64,000 bases of DNA from Microcebus murinus. Its lineage: Eukaryota; Chordata; Mammalia; Primates; Cheirogaleidae. The stretch spans positions 10,321,501 to 10,385,500 of the forward strand of contig NC_134108.1 in assembly GCF_040939455.1 (NCBI RefSeq), written 5' to 3'. Under the pieces are notes generated by a model. It worked only from the letters and a program-made list of their open reading frames with translations. It was not told where the DNA came from and did no database searches. The position numbers were made by a program, and so were the translations under genes. Positions 1 to 10,463 of the stretch are shown in pieces (the first letter of the stretch is position 1; each line of letters begins with the position of its first letter).

Positions 1-159
1 TTTCACTTTGTCAAATCCTGCTTCAACCTCTTTCCTCCTCTTCCACTGCCTGCTATGGCCACTGCTACCAGCAAGTATCTATCGAGAAGCTGTCATATGG
101 TTAGATATTCTGCCACATATTTGATATCCATCATCACATTAACCCTCACGACCGCCCTA

Positions 160-322
160 TGGAATAGGTACTATTATTATATCCATTTTGTGGCTGGGAA
201 CCCTGAGGCAGAGGGAAGTAATATTACTCACCCAAAGTCACAATACTACAGACCAAAAGGTGGCAGAACCAGAATTCACATTTAGGTCAGCAGCTCTCCA
301 GAGGCAGTATTCTTAACCACCA
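160..322 (-). mobile_element. MIR SINE fragment
   Basis: Reading the complement, the stretch follows the MIR consensus: a tRNA-like start near 322 (TTAACCACC on the + strand), a middle region seen as GTGGCAGAACC and CCCAAAGTCAC, then CTGAGGCAGAG and TACTATTATTAT. Order and orientation are collinear with MIR. It is an ancient mammalian SINE with no coding potential. Ends are approximate. Confidence 0.8.
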
Positions 323-756
323 ATCATTCTCCACGTTTGTATGGTATAGCAGGCTCTGCTTTGGCTCACACAATGATTTTTACTTTTACTGAAAGGTCTT
401 TTCTTTATTTCATCGTTGTCCCTTTTGCCCTTCAAAATTTGGCTTTCTTACCTAACACCACCCATTCGGATCATCCTCACATTCCGTACTCCTTTGCTCT
501 CTCTGGCCTTGTCCCCAGGCCCATGTTGCTGTCCCCTGCTTTTTTTCATCTAGGATGTCCCATCTTTTCACCTTTAGAATGCTTTTGCCTTTTTATGCAC
601 ACAATTTGCTTAGATCGATAGGTGTCCAATGCTTGTCAAACCAGTGACTTAGCTTTACAGTGTGTTCTTTCATAGTGAGAAGGGTAGGCGAACGCAAACT
701 CTGCCTTTAAAACTCATGTTTAAATGTACAGATTCCATCTATGCAAATTTGCACCC
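323..756. other. Unassigned stretch
   Basis: No repeat family, gene or RNA recognised. A 94-codon open frame (337-621, +) is present, but it is pyrimidine-rich and resembles no known protein family. I treat it as chance. Confidence 0.5.
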
Positions 757-2047
757 ACTGGGTTGGTTCTCAAAGTGTGATCCACAGACTCTTGGGGGCA
801 TCCAAGATCATTTAAGGGGGGTGTCTGTGGGGTCAAAACTATTTTCATAATAGCATTAGATGTCGTTTGCCCTTTTCACGGTGTTGACATTTCTACTGAT
901 GGTGGGAAAGAAAGGATGGGACAGGACGCTGGAGCCTTCACGTGGACCAGGGCAGTGGCCCACAGTGTGCCAGCGTCCGTGGCCTGCCACACCACCAAGC
1001 ACGTGCAGTAAAAAGATAAAAAAAAAAAAAAAAAACAACCCAGCTTCACTTAAGAATGTCCTTGACCCAGCAGTAAAAATGATTAGTTTTATCAAACCTT
1101 AGACTTTGAGTTTGCATCTCTTTAAAATGATGTGTGAAAACGTGGGTGGCACACGTAAAACACCCCGCCGCATGGCGCGGGCGGTGGCTGTCTGGATGGC
1201 AGGCTCTCGTGCGATTGAGTTGTGAGCTGAACTAGTTGCTTTTTTCATGAAGCACTATTTTTTACTTGAAAATGTCTGACAGACAAACTGGTTATTCAGA
1301 CTTGGGTATTGGCAGACATTTTCTTTTAAAAATGAATGAAGGGAGCCTGTCACTTCTAGGAAAACAACTGACAGTGTTTGTTGCCAATGATAAAATCTGA
1401 GCTTTCAAGAGAAAATTAGAATTTTGGAAAACTTGTATCCGCCACTGTGAGCTTGACAGCTTCTTGATGCTTGCAGACTTTTTTGTGAGATTGGGGGTGG
1501 TATTAATGCACATTGGTTTTTTGGGATATTACATAACTTATGTCAACAATTGGAAGATTTGCACCAATTAATGTATTGGTATTTTCCACATAATCAATGC
1601 ATGAGTAAAAGATCCATTCAATGTACAAAATAGGCAAATGGATTTTAATATAACCAAGTAGGGAAAAGTTTATCAATATAGCTTCAGATTCCACATCACA
1701 ATTAACCTTTAAGAAATGACTACTTGTTGAGTTTTGGCATAGTATTGAAGAATATTCACAATTATCTGAAAAACTAAAATACTCTGCCCTTTTTCAACTA
1801 CATGTCTGTGTCAGACTGTATTTTCTTCATATTCATCAATCAAAACAAATATCTCAACAGATTAAATGCAGAAGCAGAAATGAGAATTCAGCCATGTTCT
1901 ATTAAGCCAGATCTTAAAGAGATTTGTGAAAATATTAAAAAGTGAAATTCTTGTCACTATTTTCTGTTCTAGACAATAGCTATTTTTTCGTAAGATTATA
2001 TTACTTATTAAGATTATATGGTGTGTTAAGATTATATTATTGTTACT
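757..2047 (+). mobile_element. hAT-superfamily DNA transposon fossil with transposase remnants
   Basis: The left end reads GGTTCTCAAAGTGTGATCC, the usual hAT (Charlie-type) terminal pattern. The body keeps degraded transposase coding on the + strand. The frame ending at 1102 contains SLKNVLDPAV, and near 1420-1480 the text can be read as KTCIRHCELDSF, both typical of domesticated hAT/ZBED-type transposases. Frames are broken by an A-run at 1020-1035, stops and indels. No right terminal repeat was found, so the element is 3'-truncated or eroded. It is a dead remnant; the subfamily is not assigned. Confidence 0.7.
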
Positions 2048-2059
2048 TTCCTCTCTGAA

Positions 2060-2328
2060 TGCTTTCGGAGCCCAGCAATCACCATGATATGAACAGACCC
2101 AGACGACAAGAGATCTGTGGCTCAGTCTCTTTCATCACTGTCTCAGTCTAGTGACTGGTGATGACCATAGATATGTGAGTGAGACCAGCCGAGACCAGCA
2201 CAAGACCTACCTGACTGAACCCAGCCAAACTACCAACTCACAGAATTATGCAGAAAATAAATGATTGTGCTTTAAGCCTCCAAGTTTTGGGGAATAATTT
2301 GTTAAACAGCAAGAGCTAACTGATACAC
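2060..2328 (+). mobile_element. MaLR (MLT1-type) LTR, 3' portion
   Basis: The end matches the familiar MLT1 LTR 3' sequence: an A-rich AATAAATG signal, then TTAAGCC, AAGTTTTGGGG, TTTGTTAAACAGCAAGAGC and the terminal CTGATACA. The preceding GAGACCAGC and CAGAATTATG blocks are also in consensus order. Only the 3' part is clear; the 5' limit may merge with the hAT fossil upstream. Confidence 0.7.
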
Positions 2329-2394
2329 CACCTTTGTTCCACGTCTGGGTTACTATAGTGCCCTCCACAATGTCTCTCACTTTCCAATGTCTCT

Positions 2395-2960
2395 CCTTCC
2401 TCTTTTGATTTCTCTATCATACTGTAGCCAGAAAGATCTTTTAAGTCATAAATTGGATCACGCTAACATCACTAGATAACAGCTTTCTACGCATGTGGAG
2501 TGAGATCCAAGCTCTGTAGCTTGCCATGGCTTACCAGGCAACCTGATCTGGTCCCTGGCAATGTTTTGGTGAGCTGGTCTCCTTTCATTCCGCCTTGCAC
2601 ACTGTGTTTCAGCCCCATGGCCATAGCCTCTGCCCTGCGTATGCCAGCTTCCTTCCCATTCAGGATTATTGCACTTGCTGTTGTCATTGCCCGCTCACGT
2701 TCCCTCTGGCTCTTTGCCTGGTGGGCTTGTTTTCCTCTTTCAGGTCTCAGGTCAGATTTTGCCTCCTCCTTGAGAACCTTCCCTGACCACTTTCTCCTAA
2801 GCACTGTCCCTGCTCTTCCCATCACAAACACCTCTTAGTTCCCTCTAGCATCTCTCTTATTTATTGACAAAGATGTTGTCTCCTTGGTGCACTGATAACG
2901 TGTCTAGCTCCTAGACCAATGCCTGGCTCACAGTAGGAGTTTAGTAAATATTCAACAAAT
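2395..2960 (+). mobile_element. L2 LINE, 3' end
   Basis: Collinear with the L2 3' region: CCAGAAAGATCTTTT, GGATCACGCTAACATCAC, CAAGCTCTGTAGCTTGCC, TCTGGTCCCTGGC, TTGCACTTGCTGTTGTC, TTCAGGTCTCAGGTCAGATT, CCTTCCCTGACCAC, and finally AATGCCTGGCTCACAGTAGG and TTCAACAAAT. The open frames inside it (112-114 codons) are repeat-derived and not genes. Confidence 0.85.
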
Positions 2961-3107
2961 CCCCGCTGAGTAAGGAAAGAGGATTGGATCTCTCAGGGCT
3001 TGTCCTACTCACAAGTGGCTGCACAGAGGGCACAGTTTGAAGGATGGCCTCCTGCCCCCAGTGCTGTTGCCATCCTGACCCAACAAAACACAGAGTGATA
3101 CAGTACA

Positions 3108-3235
3108 GTGTTCTCTAAACTTGCCTGAACACAAGAATCACTCATATTAGGAAAACATGTAGCCTGGGTGCTATTGACTCAGAATCTATATTTAAGCAAA
3201 TACCCCAGTGATTTTTATGATTGGCAGGCAGGGGA
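3108..3235 (+). mobile_element. MER5A-like hAT MITE fragment
   Basis: The text TTCTCTAAACTTGCCTGAAC, AAGAATCACTCATATTAGG, GACTCAGAATCTATATTTAAG and CCCCAGTGATTTTTATGAT follows the MER5A pattern of a CAGTGGTTCTCAAAC-type end, an AGAATCACCTGG core and an AATCTGCATTT segment. It is degraded, and the right terminal repeat is not visible. Confidence 0.55.
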
Positions 3236-3247
3236 GGCCCTGCAGAG

Positions 3248-3338
3248 GTGAGAAGAGCATGGGTTTGGGAATCGAACAGTGTCAGTTTCAGTTCTATCCT
3301 GGGTCTTGCTGGCTGAGTGACCTTTTCTCTTCCTCCTG
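3248..3338 (+). mobile_element. MIR SINE fragment
   Basis: AAGAGCATGGGTTTGGGAATC, then TTCAGTTCTATCCTGGGTC and GGCTGAGTGACCTTTT follow the 5' half of MIR on the + strand. It runs into a simple TCAC/TCAT repeat. Confidence 0.7.
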
Positions 3339-3344
3339 CCTGCC

Positions 3345-3382
3345 CTCAGTCATTCATTCACTCACTCACTCACTCATTCATT
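3345..3382. repeat. Short (TCAT/TCAC)n microsatellite
   Basis: Tetranucleotide run CATTCATTCACTCACTCACT continuing as CACTCATTCATTG. It is probably seeded by the TTCATTCATT head of the antisense L2 that begins directly after it. Confidence 0.8.
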
Positions 3383-3724
3383 GATTTAATGAATCTTTGT
3401 CGAGCATCTGCTATGTTTAGATATAACTTTTGGCAATTGGAGTACAGCCATGAGCAAGATCCATAAGGTGCCTGTTCCATGGGGCTTAGCTGGGGAGAGA
3501 CAAATAAATGAACAAAGTAATTCCAGATAAGATAAATGCCTCTTCCAGAACGGGAGTGGGAAATACATCAGAGTGATGGGATAGGTGCCAGAGTGCCCTT
3601 GTAGACTGAGTGGTCAGGGAAGACCTCTCTGAGAAGGTGGCCTTTGTGTTCAGACCAAATGATGAGAGGATCCAGCCTAGACGTGACATTCCAGACAGAG
3701 GAAGCAGAGAGTGCAAAGCCCCTG
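3376..3724 (-). mobile_element. L2 LINE, 3' end (antisense)
   Basis: Antisense L2: GAGCATCTGCTATGTTTAG, GCAATTGGAGTACAGCCATG, CCTGTTCCATGGGGCTTA, GAGACAAATAAATG, TGGTCAGGGAAGACCTCTCT, GAGAAGGTGGCCTTTGTG, ACATTCCAGACAGAGGAAGC and GTGCAAAGCCCCTGAG. The order is that of the L2 3' region reversed. The overlapping open frames of 67-107 codons are derived from this repeat. Confidence 0.85.
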
Positions 3725-3868
3725 AGCCTCGGCGAGTCTCCATTTCCTCCTCTGTAAAGCAGTATGCCCCAGACGGGTGGTGGGTTATTAAAGGGTGTGA
3801 GATGATGAAGTAATACCGAGCCTGATACTCGGTAGCTACTCAGCAGACATTGTTTCCTTCTGGCCTGG
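3722..3868 (+). mobile_element. MIR SINE, 3' half
   Basis: CCATTTCCTCCTCTGTAAAGC followed by TTATTAAAGGGTGTGAGATG, AGCCTGATACTCGGTAGCTAC and CAGCAGACATTGTTT matches the MIR region after the conserved core. It abuts the antisense L2 upstream. Confidence 0.7.
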
Positions 3869-3887
3869 GGGCAGGAGATGAGATAAT

Positions 3888-4195
3888 GCACTCCTTCATT
3901 TATTCAACAAATATGTGTGAGGCATTGTGGGAGGGAGGGTTTCTCTCCTCAAAGGGCGTACAGTCCAGCGGGTAAAGCTAAAGCATGTGGACATGATGCA
4001 AAGAACAAGGTGGACAGTGATGCTTGTAACTTATTCCCCACTGTCAAAGGAGTTTTGCTGGGGCCAAGGGATGGTGAGCGGGATGAGAGGGAGGGAAGTC
4101 TGCAGGGCCATACAGTGTCCAACGTCCTTCAGGATGCTCATTCTGGGGCTGTACAGAGATGTTGAGACAGGACCAGAAGAAGGAAGCACTTAGTG
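3888..4195 (-). mobile_element. L2 LINE fragment (antisense)
   Basis: It starts with TTCATTTATTCAACAAATATG and GTGAGGCATTG, then CTCAAAGGGCGTACAGTCC and CAGCGGGTAAAG, in the order of the reversed L2 3' end. The second half is much more diverged. Confidence 0.65.
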
Positions 4196-4645
4196 ATTGG
4201 AATGTCCCCAAAATGACCTTCACCTGCTTCTTAATTTTGATTTTCGTCGCCCTCCACTTTATCTCTCAAGGGCCTCAGAGTCCTTGGCCAGATACTCAGG
4301 GTCCATGCTGGGGACTAACATCCATCAAGGACACCTCTGGTTCCTGCTGGGTGCCTGCCCTTGTGCACCCGAGTCAGCGCTTGGTGGGGGTGGGGAGAAG
4401 ACTCATTCAGCTCATTGGCATGTCAAGCGGTGGACACAAGATGGGGCAGAGGAGAGAGCCCTTTCCTGCCTAGCCCCAGTGACGAACACTTTAACAGGTT
4501 CACAGGGCATGGAGGGACTCACTTATTTAGATTCCCTACATCATTCCTAGGATTTAATTACAAAGGAAGTTCTCACTTTATAGATGTAGACACAGAGGTG
4601 GTAGGCAATGGGGCCCACACCAAGGTTTATTCGGAATAGAATTTT
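4196..4645. other. Unassigned stretch
   Basis: No recognised repeat or gene. Overlapping + frames of 92-117 codons span it in two phases, which is what moderately GC-rich non-coding DNA gives. None resembles a known protein. Confidence 0.5.
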
Positions 4646-6257
<1,612 letters not shown>

Positions 6258-6478
6258 AGCAGTGCAATATGGGGAAGAGCTTGGGCTTAGGGCCAGGCAG
6301 GCCTGTGTTCAAATCCTCCCTTGTCTCTTATTAATTTCACAGTTGGAGACACGCTAACTAACCTCTCTCAGTCTGTTTCTTTGCAAAGTGGGAAGAATGA
6401 AGCCTACCTCCAAAGTTCAGATGATATTTACACGTAAAAGTTCCTAGTAGAGAGCCCTGCATAAATTAGTGAATAATA
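6258..6478 (+). mobile_element. MIR SINE, nearly full length
   Basis: GAAGAGCTTGGGCTTAGGGCC, GCAGGCCTGTGTTCAAATCC, AACTAACCTCTCTCAGTCTG, TTTGCAAAGTGGGAAGAATG, CCTACCTCCAAAGTTCAGATG and GAGAGCCCTGCATAAATTAG run through the MIR consensus from its tRNA-like head to its tail. Confidence 0.8.
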
Positions 6479-7029
6479 ATAATATGGCCCAAACTTTTTG
6501 GAGTTTCTTTATTGTGCAGACGCCAATGACATAGACTATGTTAATTTCTTTCAAAACATCACTTGTCCATATTATCATTTTAAAAGTGGTATCACCTTGC
6601 CTAAATGCCTAAATCAACAAGGGAGAAAATTAAATGAAAGGGACCTTCTTTTAAATATTAAACATGTAGACCTACCTTCATTTTCTTGAAATATGGGCTT
6701 TCTTAATCTATCTTTCATGTTTCCACTTTTTCTAGAGACATGGGTATAAGAAATACGTCTGTGTCTTAGCTCCTACAAGAAAAACATCATCCAGAGCATG
6801 ACAGTAAGAGGCAACTGTCTTTGGCCTTGGTGGGCAAGGAGAGGCTGGAGGCAGGGACCCTGGGGGGCAGGGAATAGCCCTCAAGGAACAGCCCTGCTCT
6901 GTTCCAGCCAAATATTGCAGATTAGGGTCCCGTGTTATTAGATGGCACAATTTTTAAAAGGAGGTGGAAGTCCCCCAAATTTTTTTATGGAAACTTCCAA
7001 TATCAAGCGTGGAGTCTGTTTTTACAAAT
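6479..7029. other. Unassigned stretch
   Basis: No repeat or gene recognised. The longest frames (63-72 codons) are unremarkable. Confidence 0.5.
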
Positions 7030-8190
7030 GGGTAGGTAGCCAGCAGCATGTCTGGGGGCTGAATTAGACACGCTAGAGCAGGTCTGGGCCTCACACTCAG
7101 CGTCTGGAAGCTGCAGGAGACCAGGTGGGTGCTGGAGGGAAAGCTTGGTGCTACAGTGGAATTACTGAGGGAGACCCTGCCCGTCTAATCCTGCCCTGTC
7201 CTCCCTTTGGGATTTCTGAGGTGGAGACACAGACTTGAGCTAACATTTAAGTGGGATGTGGAGTGTATGGGTTACTAGCAGGGTAGCTCCTGATGGCAGG
7301 TGCATCTGGTGGGTCCTCAGGCTAGAGGCTAGGTGGGCTCTCCCTCCCCACCCTGGCCTCCCCTTCCCTGGCCTTTCTGCCCTTCCCTGGCCCCGCTCCT
7401 GCCTGTGCCTGTGGTAAGACCCAGAGCACAAGGTCCCCGAGTGCCCCAAGTCCATTGTTTCACTGGCCCACACAGAACGCGGGAGGGCTGGGGTGGCGTT
7501 TACCAGTGCTGTGAAAAGGGGAGAAGGAGCAAGTGCATGAGAGAATGGGGCCTGGGTCCCTGCCTTGGGGGGCCCAGTGACCCCCTCCCACTGGCACGTG
7601 TGGGCCCGGCTGTGGCTCCACGCGTGCCTCGGCCAACCGGCGATCAGGGGCCTCTCCTGTCTTGGAGGCTCAGAGGGAACTGTGGGGAGGAGAAATATTC
7701 TTGGGGTGAGGGGTGAGAACAAATTTGATCTTTGGGTCACTTTTTTCTTCAGCCTCTAAATAAAGTCTTCTGGCCAGTCTTGCCATTTTATAACTTCAGA
7801 TGTCTCAGAGTCACGCTTTCTTCACTACTTGTCTACAACCTTAAACCAAGGAGTTGCCGTTTCCTGTCTAGGATCATTCCCTATGTCTGTGCCCCCTCCC
7901 TCCGCTATCCCGTATTCAGCTGCCAGCCATACCTCTCCGGAGCTCACACACCTGGCCAGAAATCATGGCTTCATGAAGTCCACTGCAACAGGCCTCGACT
8001 TCCCCATCCGGCCTTCAACACCCACCCCACCCTCAACTTGCACATCTGGTGCTGTGCTGCTCCAGGGTTATTTTGGGGGATTCCCCAGTGTGCCCCTCTT
8101 GGTCCAGGCCAGCAGAATTCTCTCCAAGGAGATGCTGATGGGTGCCGAAGCCAGCAAGCCTGTTACCAAGAATGGTTATTGCCACTAGAA
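7030..8190. other. GC-rich unassigned block with overlapping open frames
   Basis: GC is visibly higher than the flanks. Seven CpGs occur between 7597 and 7642. Frames of 166 codons (7240-7740, -), 127 codons (7333-7716, +), 179 codons (7732-8271, +) and 119 codons (7829-8188, +) overlap on both strands. Such mutual overlap is typical of low stop-codon density in GC-rich DNA. None carries a recognisable domain, signal peptide or repeat, and no convincing splice sites flank them. A small regulatory element or an unannotated exon cannot be excluded. Confidence 0.45.
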
Positions 8191-9944
8191 ACCTCCTATA
8201 ATTTAAAAAAGTGGGTTGCCAAATTTTATAATTACTACCATTACAATAAAATATTTACATGTGGGGAATAATAGAAAGAAGTATTCTAAAAATAACTAAA
8301 AATAATATTAGCTGTATTAGAAAGTAGAAATCAATGAAATTCTCTATTTTGTTGTAACTTTCCTGTAATTGTTTATATTATTTTGATAATTACACTAAAA
8401 CAAAAGAAAAATAGTCTTTTTTTTTTAATTAGTTAAGCTCTGGACCAATGGTAGTTGGTCAAAAAGATCTCTAATAATCCAAATTTAAAATTCTCTGGTT
8501 TCACAAAAATAAAAAAGTAGAAATGTCAAGAGGAAATAAAAGGATGAAGAAGCTAATAGATTATTTGCAGCCATAGGTATGTGCAAACATAATATGCCGT
8601 AAGAAGTGCATGTTAATGAATGATAAGGATTAAAACTTTTCTGTCTATTGAATTAAGAACCTAGATGATAAATACTAACCATTTAAGAAAATTATTTTCT
8701 TGAAAAAAGTTTCCCTGTTCTTTCTTATCAAGCCTGCTATTAGAGATGAGCTTTTAAGGTTTATCCTCTTATTTATTTTTTTTGAAAAACACACTACGCC
8801 AACTTAAAAAAAAAAAAAGAGGGAGAAAGAAAAAAACAGCCTCTGATAGATTGCCCAGTAGAGAATTATTTATATGAAAAATTCTGCCTAAGCATAATTT
8901 TTTGAGATGACATGTGCTTTGAAAATACAATGTGATTTCATCTGGAATGTAAAAGTAGCTGTCTTTTTTTTTTTTTGCTGACACCAAGAGATACAGAACA
9001 TGCTGATGTAACACAGACGGTACTTGGCTCAATCAATTCTAAAACCTATAAATCCATGTGATATACAATATACAGTACAGTATCGAGGAAAATATCATTG
9101 ATTTATATAATTGGAAATTTGAACAATACAATTTTACTTATGTTTGTTTTCCCTTCTCAAAAGCCTGCGTCTCTGATGACTAGGGGATGGTTATGATTCT
9201 TGCAGAGCTGCTGTGCCTTGCACCCCGTCCTTCTCTGGGGTACAATTTAGGATCTATTAGCATAGTCTTTGTCGGCCACTGAGTGTCAGAACGTGCAGTT
9301 TGCTGAAGAGTGAAAACAGTAGCAAGTTTCAAGGATTCATGAATAAAGCTCCAGCACATGGCACTTAAGAAAAAACACAAAGGGATAAGAACAGGCCAGC
9401 CAGCCAGTTTCCTGAGATTGCTCCCCTCTCGGGGAGATCCCAGCCGTACCTTTTTCTATAAATGGGTACTTAAATTGCACGTGATCTTTTCTTTCAGAAA
9501 GAATATTTATATATTAGCTCTGCTCAATAAATGTTTGTTGAGTGTATTTCCTGGCAGAGTCTATATTTATTATTTGGGGTTTATTGTAATTTGGCCTTAC
9601 CTCTGAGGTTTCTAGGTTAATTGACTGCTCACTGTGCATATAGAAAATCCCTCTCCTTTGGCTCTGGCTACTTACCCTGGGAGGGCGGTGCAAGGTGCAA
9701 TAGTGGCAGTTTTCTTACCTTGCTCTACTTACGGACATCACATGTGTCCTCACTTAATCGTTACGGCCTCTGTGAAGCTTCTGAGCAAGCTTCCAACAAG
9801 TAAGTGGTCTATCTCAACCTGTTAGGGGGCTCTAACACCTTTCTTTTATACCCATATCATTCAATATCTGTACTTTTCATTTTTCCATTATTCCTATGCT
9901 TTCCTGTGATATTAATTGTACTGCTATGTGTTGTATGTTTTTGT
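8191..9944. other. Unassigned AT-rich stretch
   Basis: It holds short A/T homopolymers (about 8408-8428, 8806-8818, 8964-8977) but no gene or confident repeat. TGCTCAATAAATGTTTGTTG near 9520 looks like the last bases of an L2 or MIR tail, too short to call alone. Confidence 0.5.
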
Positions 9945-10008
9945 TGTTCTTAAGAGCAGATGGCATTTACTGTTTTGAATTCCCAACAGAGCCTAGCACA
10001 GTGTTATG
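9945..10008 (+). mobile_element. Possible L2 3' tail
   Basis: GAGCAGATGGCATTTACTGT, then AGAGCCTAGCACAGTGTTATG, is in the order of the L2 end (GGGCAGGGACC, then CCTAGCACAGTGCCTGGC). It is short and diverged. Confidence 0.45.
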
Positions 10009-10017
10009 TGTGTAGAC

Positions 10018-10215
10018 ACGTGTTTTGGTTGGAATTGTGTCGTCCCTCAAATTCATATGTTAAAGTTCTAACACTGAGTACCTTAGAACATGACCTTGGC
10101 ATTTAAAAATAGGGCTGTTGGAGTAATTAGTTAAATAAGAGGAATTAAAGGGTGGGCCCCTAATCCAATATGAGTAGTGTCCTTATAAAAAGTAAAAATT
10201 TGGAGACAGAGATAC
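10018..10215 (+). mobile_element. MaLR (MLT1-type) LTR, 5' part
   Basis: TGTGTCGTCCCTCAAATTCA, TATGTTAAAGTTCTAACACTG, AGTACCTTAGAACATGACC, AAAATAGGGCTGTTGGAG, GGTGGGCCCCTAATCCAATA, TGTCCTTATAAAAAG and GGAGACAGAGATACACA are in MLT1 order. It breaks where antisense L1 sequence begins, so the 3' part is missing. Confidence 0.75.
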
Positions 10216-10417
10216 ACATATAGGTTTGGTATTTGGGCAATGATGGCCTCATATATGAGTTAGAAAGTATTTGCTCCCTGCTTCTGTCTTTTAGAAGAAG
10301 CTATAAAGAATTGGTATAATTTCTTCCTCAAATGTTTGGTGGAATTCACCAGTGAACCCATTTGGGCTTGATGTTTTCTGTTTTGGAAGGTTAAGTATTG
10401 ATTTAATTTCTTTAATA

Positions 10418-10463
<46 letters not shown>

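Noticed and set aside
1150..1195. CpG-dense patch as a promoter
   Set aside because: Too short and embedded in the hAT fossil; noted there as an oddity only.
3345..3382. TCAC/TCAT tetramer run as a possible repeat array or CRISPR-like pattern
   Set aside because: Simple microsatellite without spacers; CRISPR arrays do not occur in animal genomes.
7240..7740. 166-codon minus-strand open frame
   Set aside because: Overlaps plus-strand frames of 127 and 64 codons in GC-rich DNA, has no recognisable domain and no supporting splice or promoter signals. Reported only as part of the GC-rich block.
7732..8271. 179-codon plus-strand open frame
   Set aside because: No homology that I recognise, and a second frame overlaps most of it. 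The AATAAA near its end is in AT-rich flanking DNA and is weak evidence for a gene.
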